Shown here: positions 8,306 through 16,900 of the stretch, in pieces
How positions within the stretch are numbered: the first letter of the stretch is position 1
Layout: each line of letters begins with the position of its first letter
Origin: Cohnella rhizoplanae
GTDB lineage: Bacteria; Bacillota; Bacilli; Paenibacillales; Paenibacillaceae
DNA length: 64,000 nt
Assembly: GCF_948329515.1 (NCBI RefSeq)
Contig: NZ_CAOJCN010000002.1
Coordinates: 59,730-123,729 of the forward strand
Direction: 5' to 3'
The notes under the pieces: generated by a model
What the model saw: only the letters and a program-made list of their open reading frames with translations
Told to the model about the DNA's origin: nothing
The model's database searches: none
Position numbers and translations under genes: made by a program

Positions 8306-8383
8306 GCATTATGTACAGTCATATCGCAGTTTTATGGCTATGACCGGCGCTATGCCGATGCCGACAAAACTCCAAAAAACCGA

Positions 8384-8412
8384 TTGACAGGATACAAAAT
8401 GTATCATAAACT
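8384..8412 (+). promoter_or_regulatory. Exopolysaccharide promoter with operator filling its spacer
   Basis: TTGACA (8384-8389), 17 bases and TAAACT (8407-8412). The 15-base palindrome GATACAAAATGTATC at 8391-8405 occupies all but two bases of the spacer, so a bound protein would directly compete with or remodel RNA polymerase. Confidence 0.75.
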
Positions 8413-8426
8413 AATCCTGTCAAAAG

Positions 8427-8441
8427 GATACAAAATGTATC
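8427..8441. promoter_or_regulatory. Second identical GATAC-N5-GTATC operator
   Basis: GATACAAAATGTATC repeats exactly the 15 bases at 8391, 36 bases downstream, and is followed by TAAAGT. The duplicated context (CTGTCA before, TAAAGT after) could make a second weaker promoter with a 19-base spacer, or a downstream operator for cooperative binding. Confidence 0.7.
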
Positions 8442-8506
8442 TAAAGTGCGGAGCCATCGCCACTCGAAACGGGCACCACCAAATGAAACCTCAGGAGCGG
8501 ATAACC

Positions 8507-9274
8507 ATGGATCTGGAGTTCAAAAAGTACATGACGGCATTAAAAAAACGTTTCTGGATCGTTCTTCTGGCCGTATTGGTCTCTTGCGCATCGGCCTTTT
8601 TCTATTCGCGCAGCATGGAGTCCGATTATTATTCGGCCAGCACGAAGCTGATCGTGAACAAAACCTCCCAGGTGCTGGGCGGCGAGCAAATGGACCTGAA
8701 CGCGATCGGCGTGAGCATGCAGCTCATGGGCACTTACGCGCAAATTATTTTATCGCCCGCCATCATGGATAAAGTCGTCGCTCAATATCCGGAGCTGGGA
8801 TTGTCGTCGAACAGGCTGATGGGCATGGTCGGCGTCAGACCCCTCGGCGAAACGCAGGTGATGGTCATCAGCGCCAGGGATACGAATTATGCCCGCGCGG
8901 CACAGACGGTTAACGCCGTGACGGACGTATTTCAAGCGGAGATCCCCAAAATTATGAAAGTAGACAACGTGACGGTCCTGAACAAGGCGAAGGAGAACGA
9001 ACCGACCTCCCCGACGGGGCAAAACACGAGCAAAAACGTAGTCATCGCCTTCCTCGTCGCGCTCATGCTGTCAGCCGGCGTCCTCATCTTGCTGGAATAC
9101 CTGGACACCACGATCAAGTCGGAAGAAGAGATCTGGCAGCTGGCCGGCGTCCAGACCTTTGCCGTGGTGCCGCGCATGCGAACAAGAGACTTTCGCCGCA
9201 AAACGAAAAAAACCGAAGCCGCCGAGCGGACCGTTCACGCTTCGACCGCCATTCGAACGGAGGGCAAAGCTTAA
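8507..9274 (+). CDS. Wzz/YveK-type chain-length and kinase-modulator protein
   Basis: The 255-residue protein starts at ATG 8507 behind CAGGAGCGG; longer in-frame starts run through the operators. It has an N-terminal membrane helix near residues 19-37, an extracellular domain with TGQNTSKN near its end, and a second helix near residues 180-200 before a basic cytoplasmic tail. This is the polysaccharide co-polymerase layout of B. subtilis EpsA/YwqC, which control chain length and activate the partner tyrosine kinase. Its stop overlaps the kinase start (TAATG), as in most Firmicute capsule operons. Confidence 0.88.
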   Translation: MDLEFKKYMTALKKRFWIVLLAVLVSCASAFFYSRSMESDYYSASTKLIVNKTSQVLGGEQMDLNAIGVSMQLMGTYAQIILSPAIMDKVVAQYPELGLSSNRLMGMVGVRPLGETQVMVISARDTNYARAAQTVNAVTDVFQAEIPKIMKVDNVTVLNKAKENEPTSPTGQNTSKNVVIAFLVALMLSAGVLILLEYLDTTIKSEEEIWQLAGVQTFAVVPRMRTRDFRRKTKKTEAAERTVHASTAIRTEGKA

Positions 9275-9924
9275 TGACCACCCCAGCCTTGAAATCAGCG
9301 ACGATTATGGACAGCAATCCCTTCTCCCCGGTCTCGGAAACCTACCATACCCTGAGAGCCAATATTGAATTTCTCGCGAATAAAAGCGCAATCGAGGTGC
9401 TGACCGTCACCTCGACCGATTGGGGCGAGGGGCGAACGACCACGGCCGTCAATCTCGCGCTGGCCTACTCCCGGTCCGGCAAAAAGGTGCTGCTGATCGA
9501 CGCGGATCTGCGCAGGCCCGCCCTGCATGCGGTACTTGGACAGATTCGGAGAAACGGGCTCAGCAATTACCTGGCGAATCAGCAGACGCTGCAAGATATC
9601 GTCAAGGAATCCGGCTACTCGAATCTGCACGTGATAACGGCTGGGGATCAACTCCCGGGTCCGACGGAGTTGCTCTCTTCCGGCAGACTAAGCGAGCTGT
9701 TCGAAGAGCTCCGGGGACGCTATGACCGCGTCATCGTCGATGCCTCGCCGCTCACTGCGGCAGCGGATGCGCAGATCGTCGCCGCGGCCACCGACGGCGT
9801 GGTGATGGTCGTTGCGTACGCCAGCACCAAGCGGGCCGAACTGCAGAAGACGGCAAAAACGCTGTCCCAAAACGGAACGCCGCTGCTTGGCATCGTCCTG
9901 AACAAAGCAGCGAGGCAAGCTTAA
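9274..9924 (+). CDS. BY-kinase-like capsule protein (CpsD/EpsB type) with altered P-loop
   Basis: The 216-residue protein follows the bacterial tyrosine kinase plan: a helix-strand start (FSPVSETYHTLRANIEF), a P-loop, Walker A' VLLIDADLRRP and a late VIVDASPL Walker B. The P-loop reads TDWGEGRTTTA: the codon CGA puts Arg where the family has the catalytic Lys of GEGK(S/T)T. There is also no Tyr cluster at the C-terminus, which ends LNKAARQA. It may therefore act as a structural partner or weak ATPase rather than an active autokinase. Family assignment is firm; activity is inference. Confidence 0.85.
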   Translation: MTTPALKSATIMDSNPFSPVSETYHTLRANIEFLANKSAIEVLTVTSTDWGEGRTTTAVNLALAYSRSGKKVLLIDADLRRPALHAVLGQIRRNGLSNYLANQQTLQDIVKESGYSNLHVITAGDQLPGPTELLSSGRLSELFEELRGRYDRVIVDASPLTAAADAQIVAAATDGVVMVVAYASTKRAELQKTAKTLSQNGTPLLGIVLNKAARQA

Positions 9925-9944
9925 AGAGAATGTCTCCTATATAA

Positions 9945-10045
9945 CGATGGCGTCGTCCGGCGGCGCTAGGTAATGTCTACCGTACCTTTATCACCGTAGG
10001 CACTCGGCCATGCTGTGGGTGAATATTCACCTTAGCGTATATCGT
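9945..10045 (+). ncRNA. Structured leader, candidate EAR/epsC-type RNA
   Basis: The 204 bases between the kinase and galU have no open frame of note but hold pairable segments. CGCTA (9964-9968) can pair with TAGCG (10033-10037), enclosing GGTA/TACC (9969-9981) and GGTGA/TCACC (10018-10031) hairpins. In Bacillales the EAR antitermination RNA lies at this position, between the kinase and the next exopolysaccharide gene, and lets polymerase read through the long operon. The assignment rests on position and foldability; I could not test it against the Rfam model. Boundaries are approximate. Confidence 0.45.
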
Positions 10046-10128
10046 CAAGAGTGTGGCGTGAGGGAGGGTTTGATGCCCTGGATTTTTTAAATTTATTTCC
10101 GCATGTTGTCCGGAGGTGACACGATTTC

Positions 10129-11019
10129 ATGAACAAGGTCCGCAAGGCGATCATTCCCGCGGCGGGGCTAGGTACGCGTTTTTTGCCCGCGACCAAAGCC
10201 ATGCCCAAGGAAATGCTGCCGATCATCGACAAGCCTACGATTCAATACATCGTGGAGGAAGCGGTGGAATCGGGAATCGAAGACATTATCATCGTGACAG
10301 GCAAAGGCAAACGGGCCATCGAGGACCATTTCGACCACGCCTTCGAGCTGGAGACCACGCTGGCCGAGAAAGGCAAGCTCAAGCTGCTGGAAGAAGTGCG
10401 GCGCTCGTCCAAGGTAGAGATCCACTATATCAGGCAAAAGGAGCCGAAGGGCCTGGGGCATGCGGTGTGGTGCGCGCGCCGGTTCATCGGCGACGAACCG
10501 TTCGCCGTCCTGCTGGGCGACGACATCGTTCGTTCGGAGGTTCCTTGCTTGAGGCAGCTGATTCACCAGTACGAGCTGACCGCGTCTCCGATTATCGGCG
10601 TCCAGCCGGTATCGGACCTCGAGACGCAGCGGTACGGCATTGTCGACCCCGCAGGCAAAGAGGGCCGGATGTACAAAGTGGCGAATTTCGTGGAAAAACC
10701 GGCTCTCGGGACGGCGCCCTCGAACTTGGCCATCATGGGACGGTACGTGCTGACGCCGGAGATCTTCAAATTCCTGGAGCTGCAGGAGGAAGGCGTCGGC
10801 GGCGAGATTCAACTGACGGACGCGATCGCCCGGCTAAACGAGGTCAAGCAGGCGTACGCCTACCATTTCTCGGGCATGCGGTACGACGTGGGGGAGAAAC
10901 TGGGCTTCATTCTCACTACGCTGGACTTCGCGCTGCAAAGCGACGAACTCCGCAAGCCGCTGCTTGAAGCCATGGAGAGAATTATGCAGTCGGAATATAT
11001 GACTCGCGTCATCGGTTAA
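10129..11019 (+). CDS. galU: UTP-glucose-1-phosphate uridylyltransferase
   Basis: Makes UDP-glucose from UTP and glucose-1-phosphate for the priming step and for Ugd downstream. The N-terminus [23 protein letters not shown] is the family signature for nucleotide binding. [10 protein letters not shown] and VEKP around residues 105-190 complete the active site. 296 residues is typical. ATG 10129 follows GGAGGTGACACGATTTC. It is the first gene after the candidate leader RNA, so its expression may depend on antitermination. Confidence 0.95.
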   Translation: MNKVRKAIIPAAGLGTRFLPATKAMPKEMLPIIDKPTIQYIVEEAVESGIEDIIIVTGKGKRAIEDHFDHAFELETTLAEKGKLKLLEEVRRSSKVEIHYIRQKEPKGLGHAVWCARRFIGDEPFAVLLGDDIVRSEVPCLRQLIHQYELTASPIIGVQPVSDLETQRYGIVDPAGKEGRMYKVANFVEKPALGTAPSNLAIMGRYVLTPEIFKFLELQEEGVGGEIQLTDAIARLNEVKQAYAYHFSGMRYDVGEKLGFILTTLDFALQSDELRKPLLEAMERIMQSEYMTRVIG

Positions 11020-11028
11020 GGGGGAGCC

Positions 11029-11724
11029 ATGGCAAAATCTTCGAAAGAGATGGAGATGGCCTACGCCGGCGTGCCTTATTACCCGGCCGGACTCGCCAGA
11101 AGCCGACCGCGCCCCCATCGCTTCTACGAGCGGTCCAAGCGGATGCTCGACATCTCGCTCTCCTTGCTCGGATTGCTCGTCCTCAGTCCGTTAATGCTCG
11201 TCGTCGCGCTGCTGATCAAGATCGACGACCCCCGCGGCGGCGTCCTGTTCCGCCAGGTGAGGGTAGGCAAATGGGGACAATCGTTCACCATGCTGAAGTT
11301 CCGTTCCATGACCGCGGACGCGGAAGGCCGGCTGGAGCAGCTGCTGCAGCACAACGAGATTCAAGGCAAAATGTTTAAAATGAAAAACGATCCGAGAATC
11401 ACCCGGATCGGCAGAATACTGCGAAAGACGAGCCTTGACGAGCTACCTCAGCTGTGGAACGTGTTGGCCGGAGACATGAGTCTCGTGGGTCCGAGGCCGT
11501 CGTTGCCGCGCGAGGTGGAGTTGTACACCCCGGCGGAGCGCGAGCGTCTCCACGTCATCCCGGGATGCACGGGATTGTGGCAGGTCAGCGGCCGGAGCCG
11601 ACTCAGCTTCGAGCAGATGGTTGAACTGGACTTATTCTACATCCGTCACCGGAACCTGCGCATGGATATCGGATTAATCCTCCGTACGTTCAAGGTCATG
11701 ATCCTAAAAAGCGATGCGTATTAA
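11029..11724 (+). CDS. Undecaprenyl-phosphate sugar-1-phosphate transferase (priming enzyme)
   Basis: A 231-residue bacterial sugar transferase (PF02397). A single hydrophobic hairpin lies near residues 38-62 and the catalytic part contains KFRSM, DELPQLWNVL and GDMSLVGPRP, the acidic and basic motifs of WcaJ/EpsL-type enzymes. It loads the first sugar phosphate on the lipid carrier at the inner membrane face. Whether that sugar is glucose or another hexose cannot be read from sequence, though galU next door favours UDP-glucose. It begins at ATG 11029 after GGGGGAGCC. Confidence 0.92.
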   Translation: MAKSSKEMEMAYAGVPYYPAGLARSRPRPHRFYERSKRMLDISLSLLGLLVLSPLMLVVALLIKIDDPRGGVLFRQVRVGKWGQSFTMLKFRSMTADAEGRLEQLLQHNEIQGKMFKMKNDPRITRIGRILRKTSLDELPQLWNVLAGDMSLVGPRPSLPREVELYTPAERERLHVIPGCTGLWQVSGRSRLSFEQMVELDLFYIRHRNLRMDIGLILRTFKVMILKSDAY

Positions 11725-11757
11725 ACGAAACGGCACTTGCCATTCCGGAGGCGAATG

Positions 11758-13125
11758 ATGAAGGTAACGGTCATAGGCACGGGTTACGTAGGCTTGACGA
11801 CCGGCATATGCCTGTCCTACATCGGGCACGAGGTCATATGCGCGGACGTCGACGAAGACAAAATTCACGGACTGCGAAACGGCGACATTCCGATTCACGA
11901 GACGGGCTTGAAGGAGCTGCTCGAAGCCTCTAATGGCCGGATCGCCTTCGCGACCGACTGCCGGAAGGCGGTCATCGGGGCGGATATCGTTCTTCTGGCC
12001 GTCGGAACGCCGGCCAAAGCGGAAGGGGCGCCGGATCTCGGGTATTTGTTCGCCGCGCTGGACACGGTATTGGACGGCCTGGCGGAAAAACCGACGCCTA
12101 CGCTGATCGTCAACAAGAGCACGGTGCCCGTCGGCACCGGCGACAAGCTGGCGGCGTTGGTCGCGGCGAGAGGCATGTCTCCGCTGGTCGACATCGCCTC
12201 CAACCCCGAATTTCTCCGCCAAGGGAGCGCCGCGTCGGATACGCTGTATCCGGAACGGATCGTTGCCGGAGGCTCCCCTGCCGGTCGCGAGACGCTAGAA
12301 AAGCTATACGCGCCTCTGCTCCGGCAAGACTTTATTTCCCCTCGCTTCGCTCCCAGGCCTCCGGGCTTGACCTCGGTCCCCTTTTACGCCGTGGATCTGC
12401 GCAGCGCCGAGCTCGCCAAATACGCCGCGAATGCCTTTCTGGCCATGAAGATCAGCTTTATTAACGAGATGGCCAACCTCTGCGACCGAGTGGACGCCGA
12501 CGTCTCGGAGATCGCGGCCATATTGGGCGCCGATTCGCGAATCGGGGCGGCCTTCCTGCGTGCGGGCATCGGATACGGCGGCAGTTGCTTTCCCAAGGAC
12601 ACCAAAGCCTTGCATCATATCGCCGGCACCAGCGGATACGATTTTAAACTGCTCTCCGCCGTGATCGAAGTGAACAGGTTCCAGAAGTACGCGCTCGTCG
12701 GCAAGCTCAGGCACGCGCTCGGACCGCTGAGCGGTCGGCGCGTGACGATCCTGGGGCTGACGTTTAAGCCGGAGACGGACGATATGCGCGAAGCGCCCAG
12801 CCTGTCCATTATCGACGCGTTGATCGCCGAGGGCGCGATCGTCACTGCCCACGATCCGGTCGGCCTGGACAAGGCGAGACCCTTGCTCCCGGGACTCGTC
12901 CGCGCGGCGCCGAAACTGGACGAAGCGCTGGAAGACGCGGACGCCGCGGTGCTCGTGACCGAGTGGCCGGTCTATCTCGGCTACGGAGGACGAAATTACC
13001 GGGAGAGGATGAAGCAGCCCGTCTTCGTGGACGGACGCAACGCCCTGCCGATGGCGGACCGAGGTTGGTTGGATTATTACGGCGTCGGGCTGCGGGGAGC
13101 GAGATCGGCCTCGCTGGCTACTTGA
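11758..13125 (+). CDS. ugd: UDP-glucose 6-dehydrogenase
   Basis: Oxidises UDP-glucose to UDP-glucuronate with two NAD+. The NAD-binding start is MKVTVIGTGYVGLTTG, and the catalytic Cys is in GYGGSCFPKDTKAL around residue 262. LTFKPETDDMREAPS marks the C-terminal UDP-binding domain. About 455 residues, as usual. ATG 11758 is chosen over ATG 11755 because it sits six bases behind CCGGAGG and gives the canonical MKV start. Its presence predicts an acidic polysaccharide containing glucuronate. Confidence 0.95.
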   Translation: MKVTVIGTGYVGLTTGICLSYIGHEVICADVDEDKIHGLRNGDIPIHETGLKELLEASNGRIAFATDCRKAVIGADIVLLAVGTPAKAEGAPDLGYLFAALDTVLDGLAEKPTPTLIVNKSTVPVGTGDKLAALVAARGMSPLVDIASNPEFLRQGSAASDTLYPERIVAGGSPAGRETLEKLYAPLLRQDFISPRFAPRPPGLTSVPFYAVDLRSAELAKYAANAFLAMKISFINEMANLCDRVDADVSEIAAILGADSRIGAAFLRAGIGYGGSCFPKDTKALHHIAGTSGYDFKLLSAVIEVNRFQKYALVGKLRHALGPLSGRRVTILGLTFKPETDDMREAPSLSIIDALIAEGAIVTAHDPVGLDKARPLLPGLVRAAPKLDEALEDADAAVLVTEWPVYLGYGGRNYRERMKQPVFVDGRNALPMADRGWLDYYGVGLRGARSASLAT

Positions 13126-13164
13126 GGGACGCGCAAAACAGGAATGGCGAAAGGGTGAACGAGG

Positions 13165-14247
13165 TTGGGCGATACAAGCATGACGATCGCGGTCATAGCC
13201 TACGAGCTCCCGTCGGACAGGGAACGGACGGGAGGCGTGAGCCATTTTAACCACCGGTTGTGCAATCGGCTGGTCGAGATGGGACATCGCGTAACCGCTT
13301 ATTCGGTCAGGACCGCGGACGAGGTGCAGGAAGCATCCTACCGCATCGTCACCGTGGCGCGAGACGCCGCGGGCGGTAGGCTGCGGCGTTATTACGCCGC
13401 GCCGTTAGTCGGGCGGAAGCTGAACTTTGACGGCTACGATCTGGTTCTATCGAGCGGGGACGATTGGGCGATGAAGCGGTCGCGGCGGCCATGGGTGCGA
13501 ATCATGCACGGGAGCGCGTGGCGGGAGATGACGCATAACAAGAGAATGCTCAGGAAAGCGAATCTGCTGGTGCAGTACGCGCTTGAACAAGTATCCGCCG
13601 CCCGGTCGGACATCACGCTGTTCAATTCCGGCGATACCCGCAAGCTGTATCCCAAGCGATCCGGCGACCGGGTCGTGCACTTGCCGGTCGATACGCGACG
13701 ATTCACGCCGGGCGTCAAAAACGGCGCGCCCACGATCCTGTTCGTCGGGGGCCTCGACAGCCGGAAGCGGGGAAGATGGCTGCTCGAGCTATTCGTCACG
13801 CGAATTCGTCCGGCAGTCCCCCAAGCCCAGCTGTGGATGGTATGCGAGCCGTCCGAATCCGCGGAGGGCGTCACCTATATCCGCATGGCTTCGCAAGAGC
13901 AGCTCGCCGACTTGTACAGGCAAGCGCACGTATTCTGCATGCCATCGACCTACGAAGGCTTCGGCATCCCGTATCTGGAGGCCATGGCCAGCGGCACGCT
14001 CGTGGTCACGACGCCCAATCCGGGCGCGGTCGAGGTGTTGGGCGGCGGGCAATACGGGAGAATCGTCGACGACGAGGGCTTGTCCGACGCGCTGATCGAG
14101 TCGCTGCGTTCGCCTGGCAGCCATGCCAAGTGGACGGAGCCGGCGCTTCGCTGGGCCAGACGTCACGACTGGTCGGTCATGGTGAATGAGCTTCTGCAGG
14201 CAGGCAATCGTACCCGACGGGACCAATACGCGATAAATGAGGGATAG
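13165..14247 (+). CDS. GT4-family glycosyltransferase
   Basis: A GT-B fold transferase of about 360 residues. It has an N-terminal acceptor half (IAYELPSDRERTGGVSHFNHRL) and a nucleotide-sugar half with the EGFGIPYLEAMASG motif, the E-x7-E of GT4 enzymes. The sugar it adds is unknown. The start is uncertain: TTG 13165 has an AAAGGG site at good distance, whereas ATG 13180 gives the more usual MTIAVIAYEL start but lacks a well-placed Shine-Dalgarno. It follows ugd by 39 bases. Confidence 0.88.
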   Translation: MGDTSMTIAVIAYELPSDRERTGGVSHFNHRLCNRLVEMGHRVTAYSVRTADEVQEASYRIVTVARDAAGGRLRRYYAAPLVGRKLNFDGYDLVLSSGDDWAMKRSRRPWVRIMHGSAWREMTHNKRMLRKANLLVQYALEQVSAARSDITLFNSGDTRKLYPKRSGDRVVHLPVDTRRFTPGVKNGAPTILFVGGLDSRKRGRWLLELFVTRIRPAVPQAQLWMVCEPSESAEGVTYIRMASQEQLADLYRQAHVFCMPSTYEGFGIPYLEAMASGTLVVTTPNPGAVEVLGGGQYGRIVDDEGLSDALIESLRSPGSHAKWTEPALRWARRHDWSVMVNELLQAGNRTRRDQYAINEG

Positions 14248-14250
14248 CTG

Positions 14251-15759
14251 TTGAGAGCGACGGATGTAGCAAGCATTCGGATAAGGCCCAGGAGCCGATG
14301 GATGCAAAATACGGCGATGCTGGTTTTCGGACTGATCGTCGCGGCTTGGATAGGCAAATCGGTCATTCTCGAGCCGGAGTGGCTGCTTCAGGCTGCTGTC
14401 TTGCTGCTTATTCTGATACCGGGGTTTATTCTGGCCGCGACCAACTCTTCTAAGCTCATACCTTATATTATCGTGGTCTGGCTGATCGGTCCCGAGATTC
14501 GCAGAGTCATAGACTGGGCGGTACTGGGCTCTTTTTCGACGATTACGCTGCTTAGCTTGTCTCCCGTACTCGCGACCTCGTTGCTCTTGGTGTCGCTGCT
14601 CCGCAGAGACCGCAAGCTTCTGGGCAGAGAGGAGAGCGTCCTTAAAGCCTTTTTGGTTCCGTTCGCTTATGCGGGGGCCGTCGGATTGCTGCTTAACAAG
14701 CTTGCCGGTTTCTACGGCTTGCTCAACTATGTAGCGCCGCTGTTCATTTTTGTTTATATGCTGCTTCGCCGCTCCGACGACGAAGAGAGAAGCAGGTGGA
14801 TCCGATTTTACGTCACGATGGGCGCGCTGCTGTCGATTTACGCTTGGCTGCAGTTCCTCTATCTGCCCGCCTGGGACAAGATGTGGATCGAAGGCGCGAG
14901 AATGGTATCGCTCGGAGTGGCGGAACCGATGCAATTTAGAGCCTTTTCAACCTTGAACGCGAACGGCTCCCTCTCGATTTTCCTCGTATCCGCGATCATG
15001 CCCGCGATCATCAACCGCCGTTGGAGAGGTCCTTTCGGCTGGGTCGGCATTCTGTTGATGATCTCCGCGTTGTCCATCACGTTAGTGAGGGCTTCATGGA
15101 TCGTCCTGATCATCGAGATCGTATTCTACATCCTGCTCGCGTCCGGCGCCAGCCGGTTCCGGATGATCAGTATCGTGGGCGTGCTCGTCGTTGCGGGGTT
15201 CTTGGTGTTCCCCCATCTGCCTGGCGGCGAGGATCTGTCCAGCCGCATATCGACGATGGGCAATCTGAAAGAGGACGCGTCCGCGAATGCGCGCCTCTTG
15301 ATCGTATTGAATACGATCCCGGACCTATTATCCCATCCGCTCGGGAGCGGGTTCGGCGGCATCGGCAGAAGCACGCTTCTGAACGGCGGAGCTACCGAAT
15401 TCTCCAGCTTGTCCTCCGTAGACAACGGTTATCTGGGCATCCTGGCCACCTTCGGCGTGTTGGGCGGCGTGCTGGTCTTCAGGGCGTTCGCCCTGCAGGG
15501 CATGCTGATCCGCCGGGGGCCCGGGGGCCCGCTGCGGACCGTCGGGCTGATCGCCCTAATCGGATTGATGGCGAGTTTTTTCTTTGGCGGAGAGCTGGCC
15601 AAGTTCCAGGCCGTCATATTCTGGCTGTTCACGGGCTTGGCGCTGGGAAGGACGGATCCGGACGCCCTGCCGGAGAACGATATCACGCCCGGCGGGGGAC
15701 GCGAGGAGAGGCCGTCTCCGCAAGAACGGGCAGCAGCACCGGAAAGGAGAACGTTATGA
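14251..15759 (+). CDS. O-antigen-ligase-like polysaccharide polymerase (Wzy type)
   Basis: A very hydrophobic protein of about 500 residues with ten to twelve predicted membrane helices and a large extracellular loop in the second half (around GGEDLSSRISTMGNLKEDASANARL). This is the usual form of Wzy polymerases, which join lipid-linked repeat units outside the membrane. R-x-x-L and SGFGGIG segments resemble the O-antigen ligase domain. TTG 14251 has a GAGGGA site; ATG 14302, behind AGGAG, is an equally good start. It ends in an ATGA overlap with the next transferase. Confidence 0.85.
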   Translation: MRATDVASIRIRPRSRWMQNTAMLVFGLIVAAWIGKSVILEPEWLLQAAVLLLILIPGFILAATNSSKLIPYIIVVWLIGPEIRRVIDWAVLGSFSTITLLSLSPVLATSLLLVSLLRRDRKLLGREESVLKAFLVPFAYAGAVGLLLNKLAGFYGLLNYVAPLFIFVYMLLRRSDDEERSRWIRFYVTMGALLSIYAWLQFLYLPAWDKMWIEGARMVSLGVAEPMQFRAFSTLNANGSLSIFLVSAIMPAIINRRWRGPFGWVGILLMISALSITLVRASWIVLIIEIVFYILLASGASRFRMISIVGVLVVAGFLVFPHLPGGEDLSSRISTMGNLKEDASANARLLIVLNTIPDLLSHPLGSGFGGIGRSTLLNGGATEFSSLSSVDNGYLGILATFGVLGGVLVFRAFALQGMLIRRGPGGPLRTVGLIALIGLMASFFFGGELAKFQAVIFWLFTGLALGRTDPDALPENDITPGGGREERPSPQERAAAPERRTL

Positions 15760-16871
15760 GCGCGGCGCGAATCGTTATTGTCAATCATGTCGCCATGTTG
15801 GGCGGCGCGGAGCGCGTGTTGATGAATTGGCTGGAACAAGTCGACCGCGCGCGCTTCCTGCCGGAACTCGTGCTGCTGGAAGGCGGTCCGATGGAGGCGC
15901 AGGTAAAAGCGCTGGGATTCGACGTGCATGTCGTTCCGTCCGGACGCATCCGGCAGCCGGTCAGGTTCGCCAGGACCGTCGGCGCGATCCGGCGCGTCAT
16001 CCGCGGCGCGGGGGCACGTCTCGTCGTGAGCTGGTCGCCCAAGCCGCATTTCTATGGCGGCACGGCAGCCTGGATGGAACGCATCCCCGCGCTGTGGTGG
16101 CAGCACGGCGTGCCTTCCGGAGGGCTGTTCGACAAGTCGGTCAGCCTGCTTCCCGCACAGGCCGTCGTTTGTCCGTCGACGATCGTGTCCGAAGCGCAGC
16201 GCAAGGTACGGGCGTCCCGCCCGACGTTCGTCCAGCCGCCGGGCATTCCGGTCGCCGATTATGAGATGAACGCCGGAACCCGGCGCGCGATTCGCGAATC
16301 TCTGGGCATCGGCGATCGGACGACGGTGTTCGCGTTTATCGGCCGGCTGCAGCGATGGAAGCGCACGGACATGGTCATTCGCGCTTTCAGGCAAGCGCTT
16401 CGCGGACAGGACGCCAGACTGCTGATCGTCGGCGGCGCGCTTTTCGGCGTGGACGCCGACTTCGAAGAGGAGTTGAAGCGGCTCGTCCAAGACGCAGGAC
16501 TGGCGGAGCGGGTGCATTTCGTAGGTCACCAGAGCAGGATAGAGCCTTATCTATGGGCCAGCGACGTCGTGATCAGCAGCTCCGCTTCGGAGCCGTTCGG
16601 GATGGTCGTCGTCGAAGCGATGGCCGCGGGGCGCATCGTGCTCGCCGTAGACGCGGGCGGTCCGGCCGAGATCGTGCGGAGCGGCCGGGACGGCATCCTT
16701 TACGACGGCAGCGAAGAAGACTTGGCGCGCTGGATGGGGCGGATCTCGGCAGATCCGCAGTCTTTCGAAGCGCTAGGAGACGCGGCCTTGGCGCGTGCGC
16801 GGGGGACCTATGCCGCCCGGGCGATGAGCGACAGGTTCGAAGGCTTTCTCGAGGGAATGCTGACGTCATGA
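15756..16871 (+). CDS. GT4-family glycosyltransferase
   Basis: 371 residues beginning MSAARIVIVNHVAMLGGAERVL, the GGAE loop typical of GT4 acceptor domains, and ending with SEPFGMVVVEAMAAGR and AGGPAEIV in the donor domain. ATG 15756 follows AAAGGAGAACGTT and overlaps the polymerase stop. Donor and acceptor sugars are unknown. It sits between the polymerase and flippase genes, so it is part of the repeat-unit assembly line on the cytoplasmic membrane face. Confidence 0.88.
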   Translation: MSAARIVIVNHVAMLGGAERVLMNWLEQVDRARFLPELVLLEGGPMEAQVKALGFDVHVVPSGRIRQPVRFARTVGAIRRVIRGAGARLVVSWSPKPHFYGGTAAWMERIPALWWQHGVPSGGLFDKSVSLLPAQAVVCPSTIVSEAQRKVRASRPTFVQPPGIPVADYEMNAGTRRAIRESLGIGDRTTVFAFIGRLQRWKRTDMVIRAFRQALRGQDARLLIVGGALFGVDADFEEELKRLVQDAGLAERVHFVGHQSRIEPYLWASDVVISSSASEPFGMVVVEAMAAGRIVLAVDAGGPAEIVRSGRDGILYDGSEEDLARWMGRISADPQSFEALGDAALARARGTYAARAMSDRFEGFLEGMLTS

Positions 16872-16900
16872 CCGCCGGAGATCAGAAAGGGGAAGGCAGA

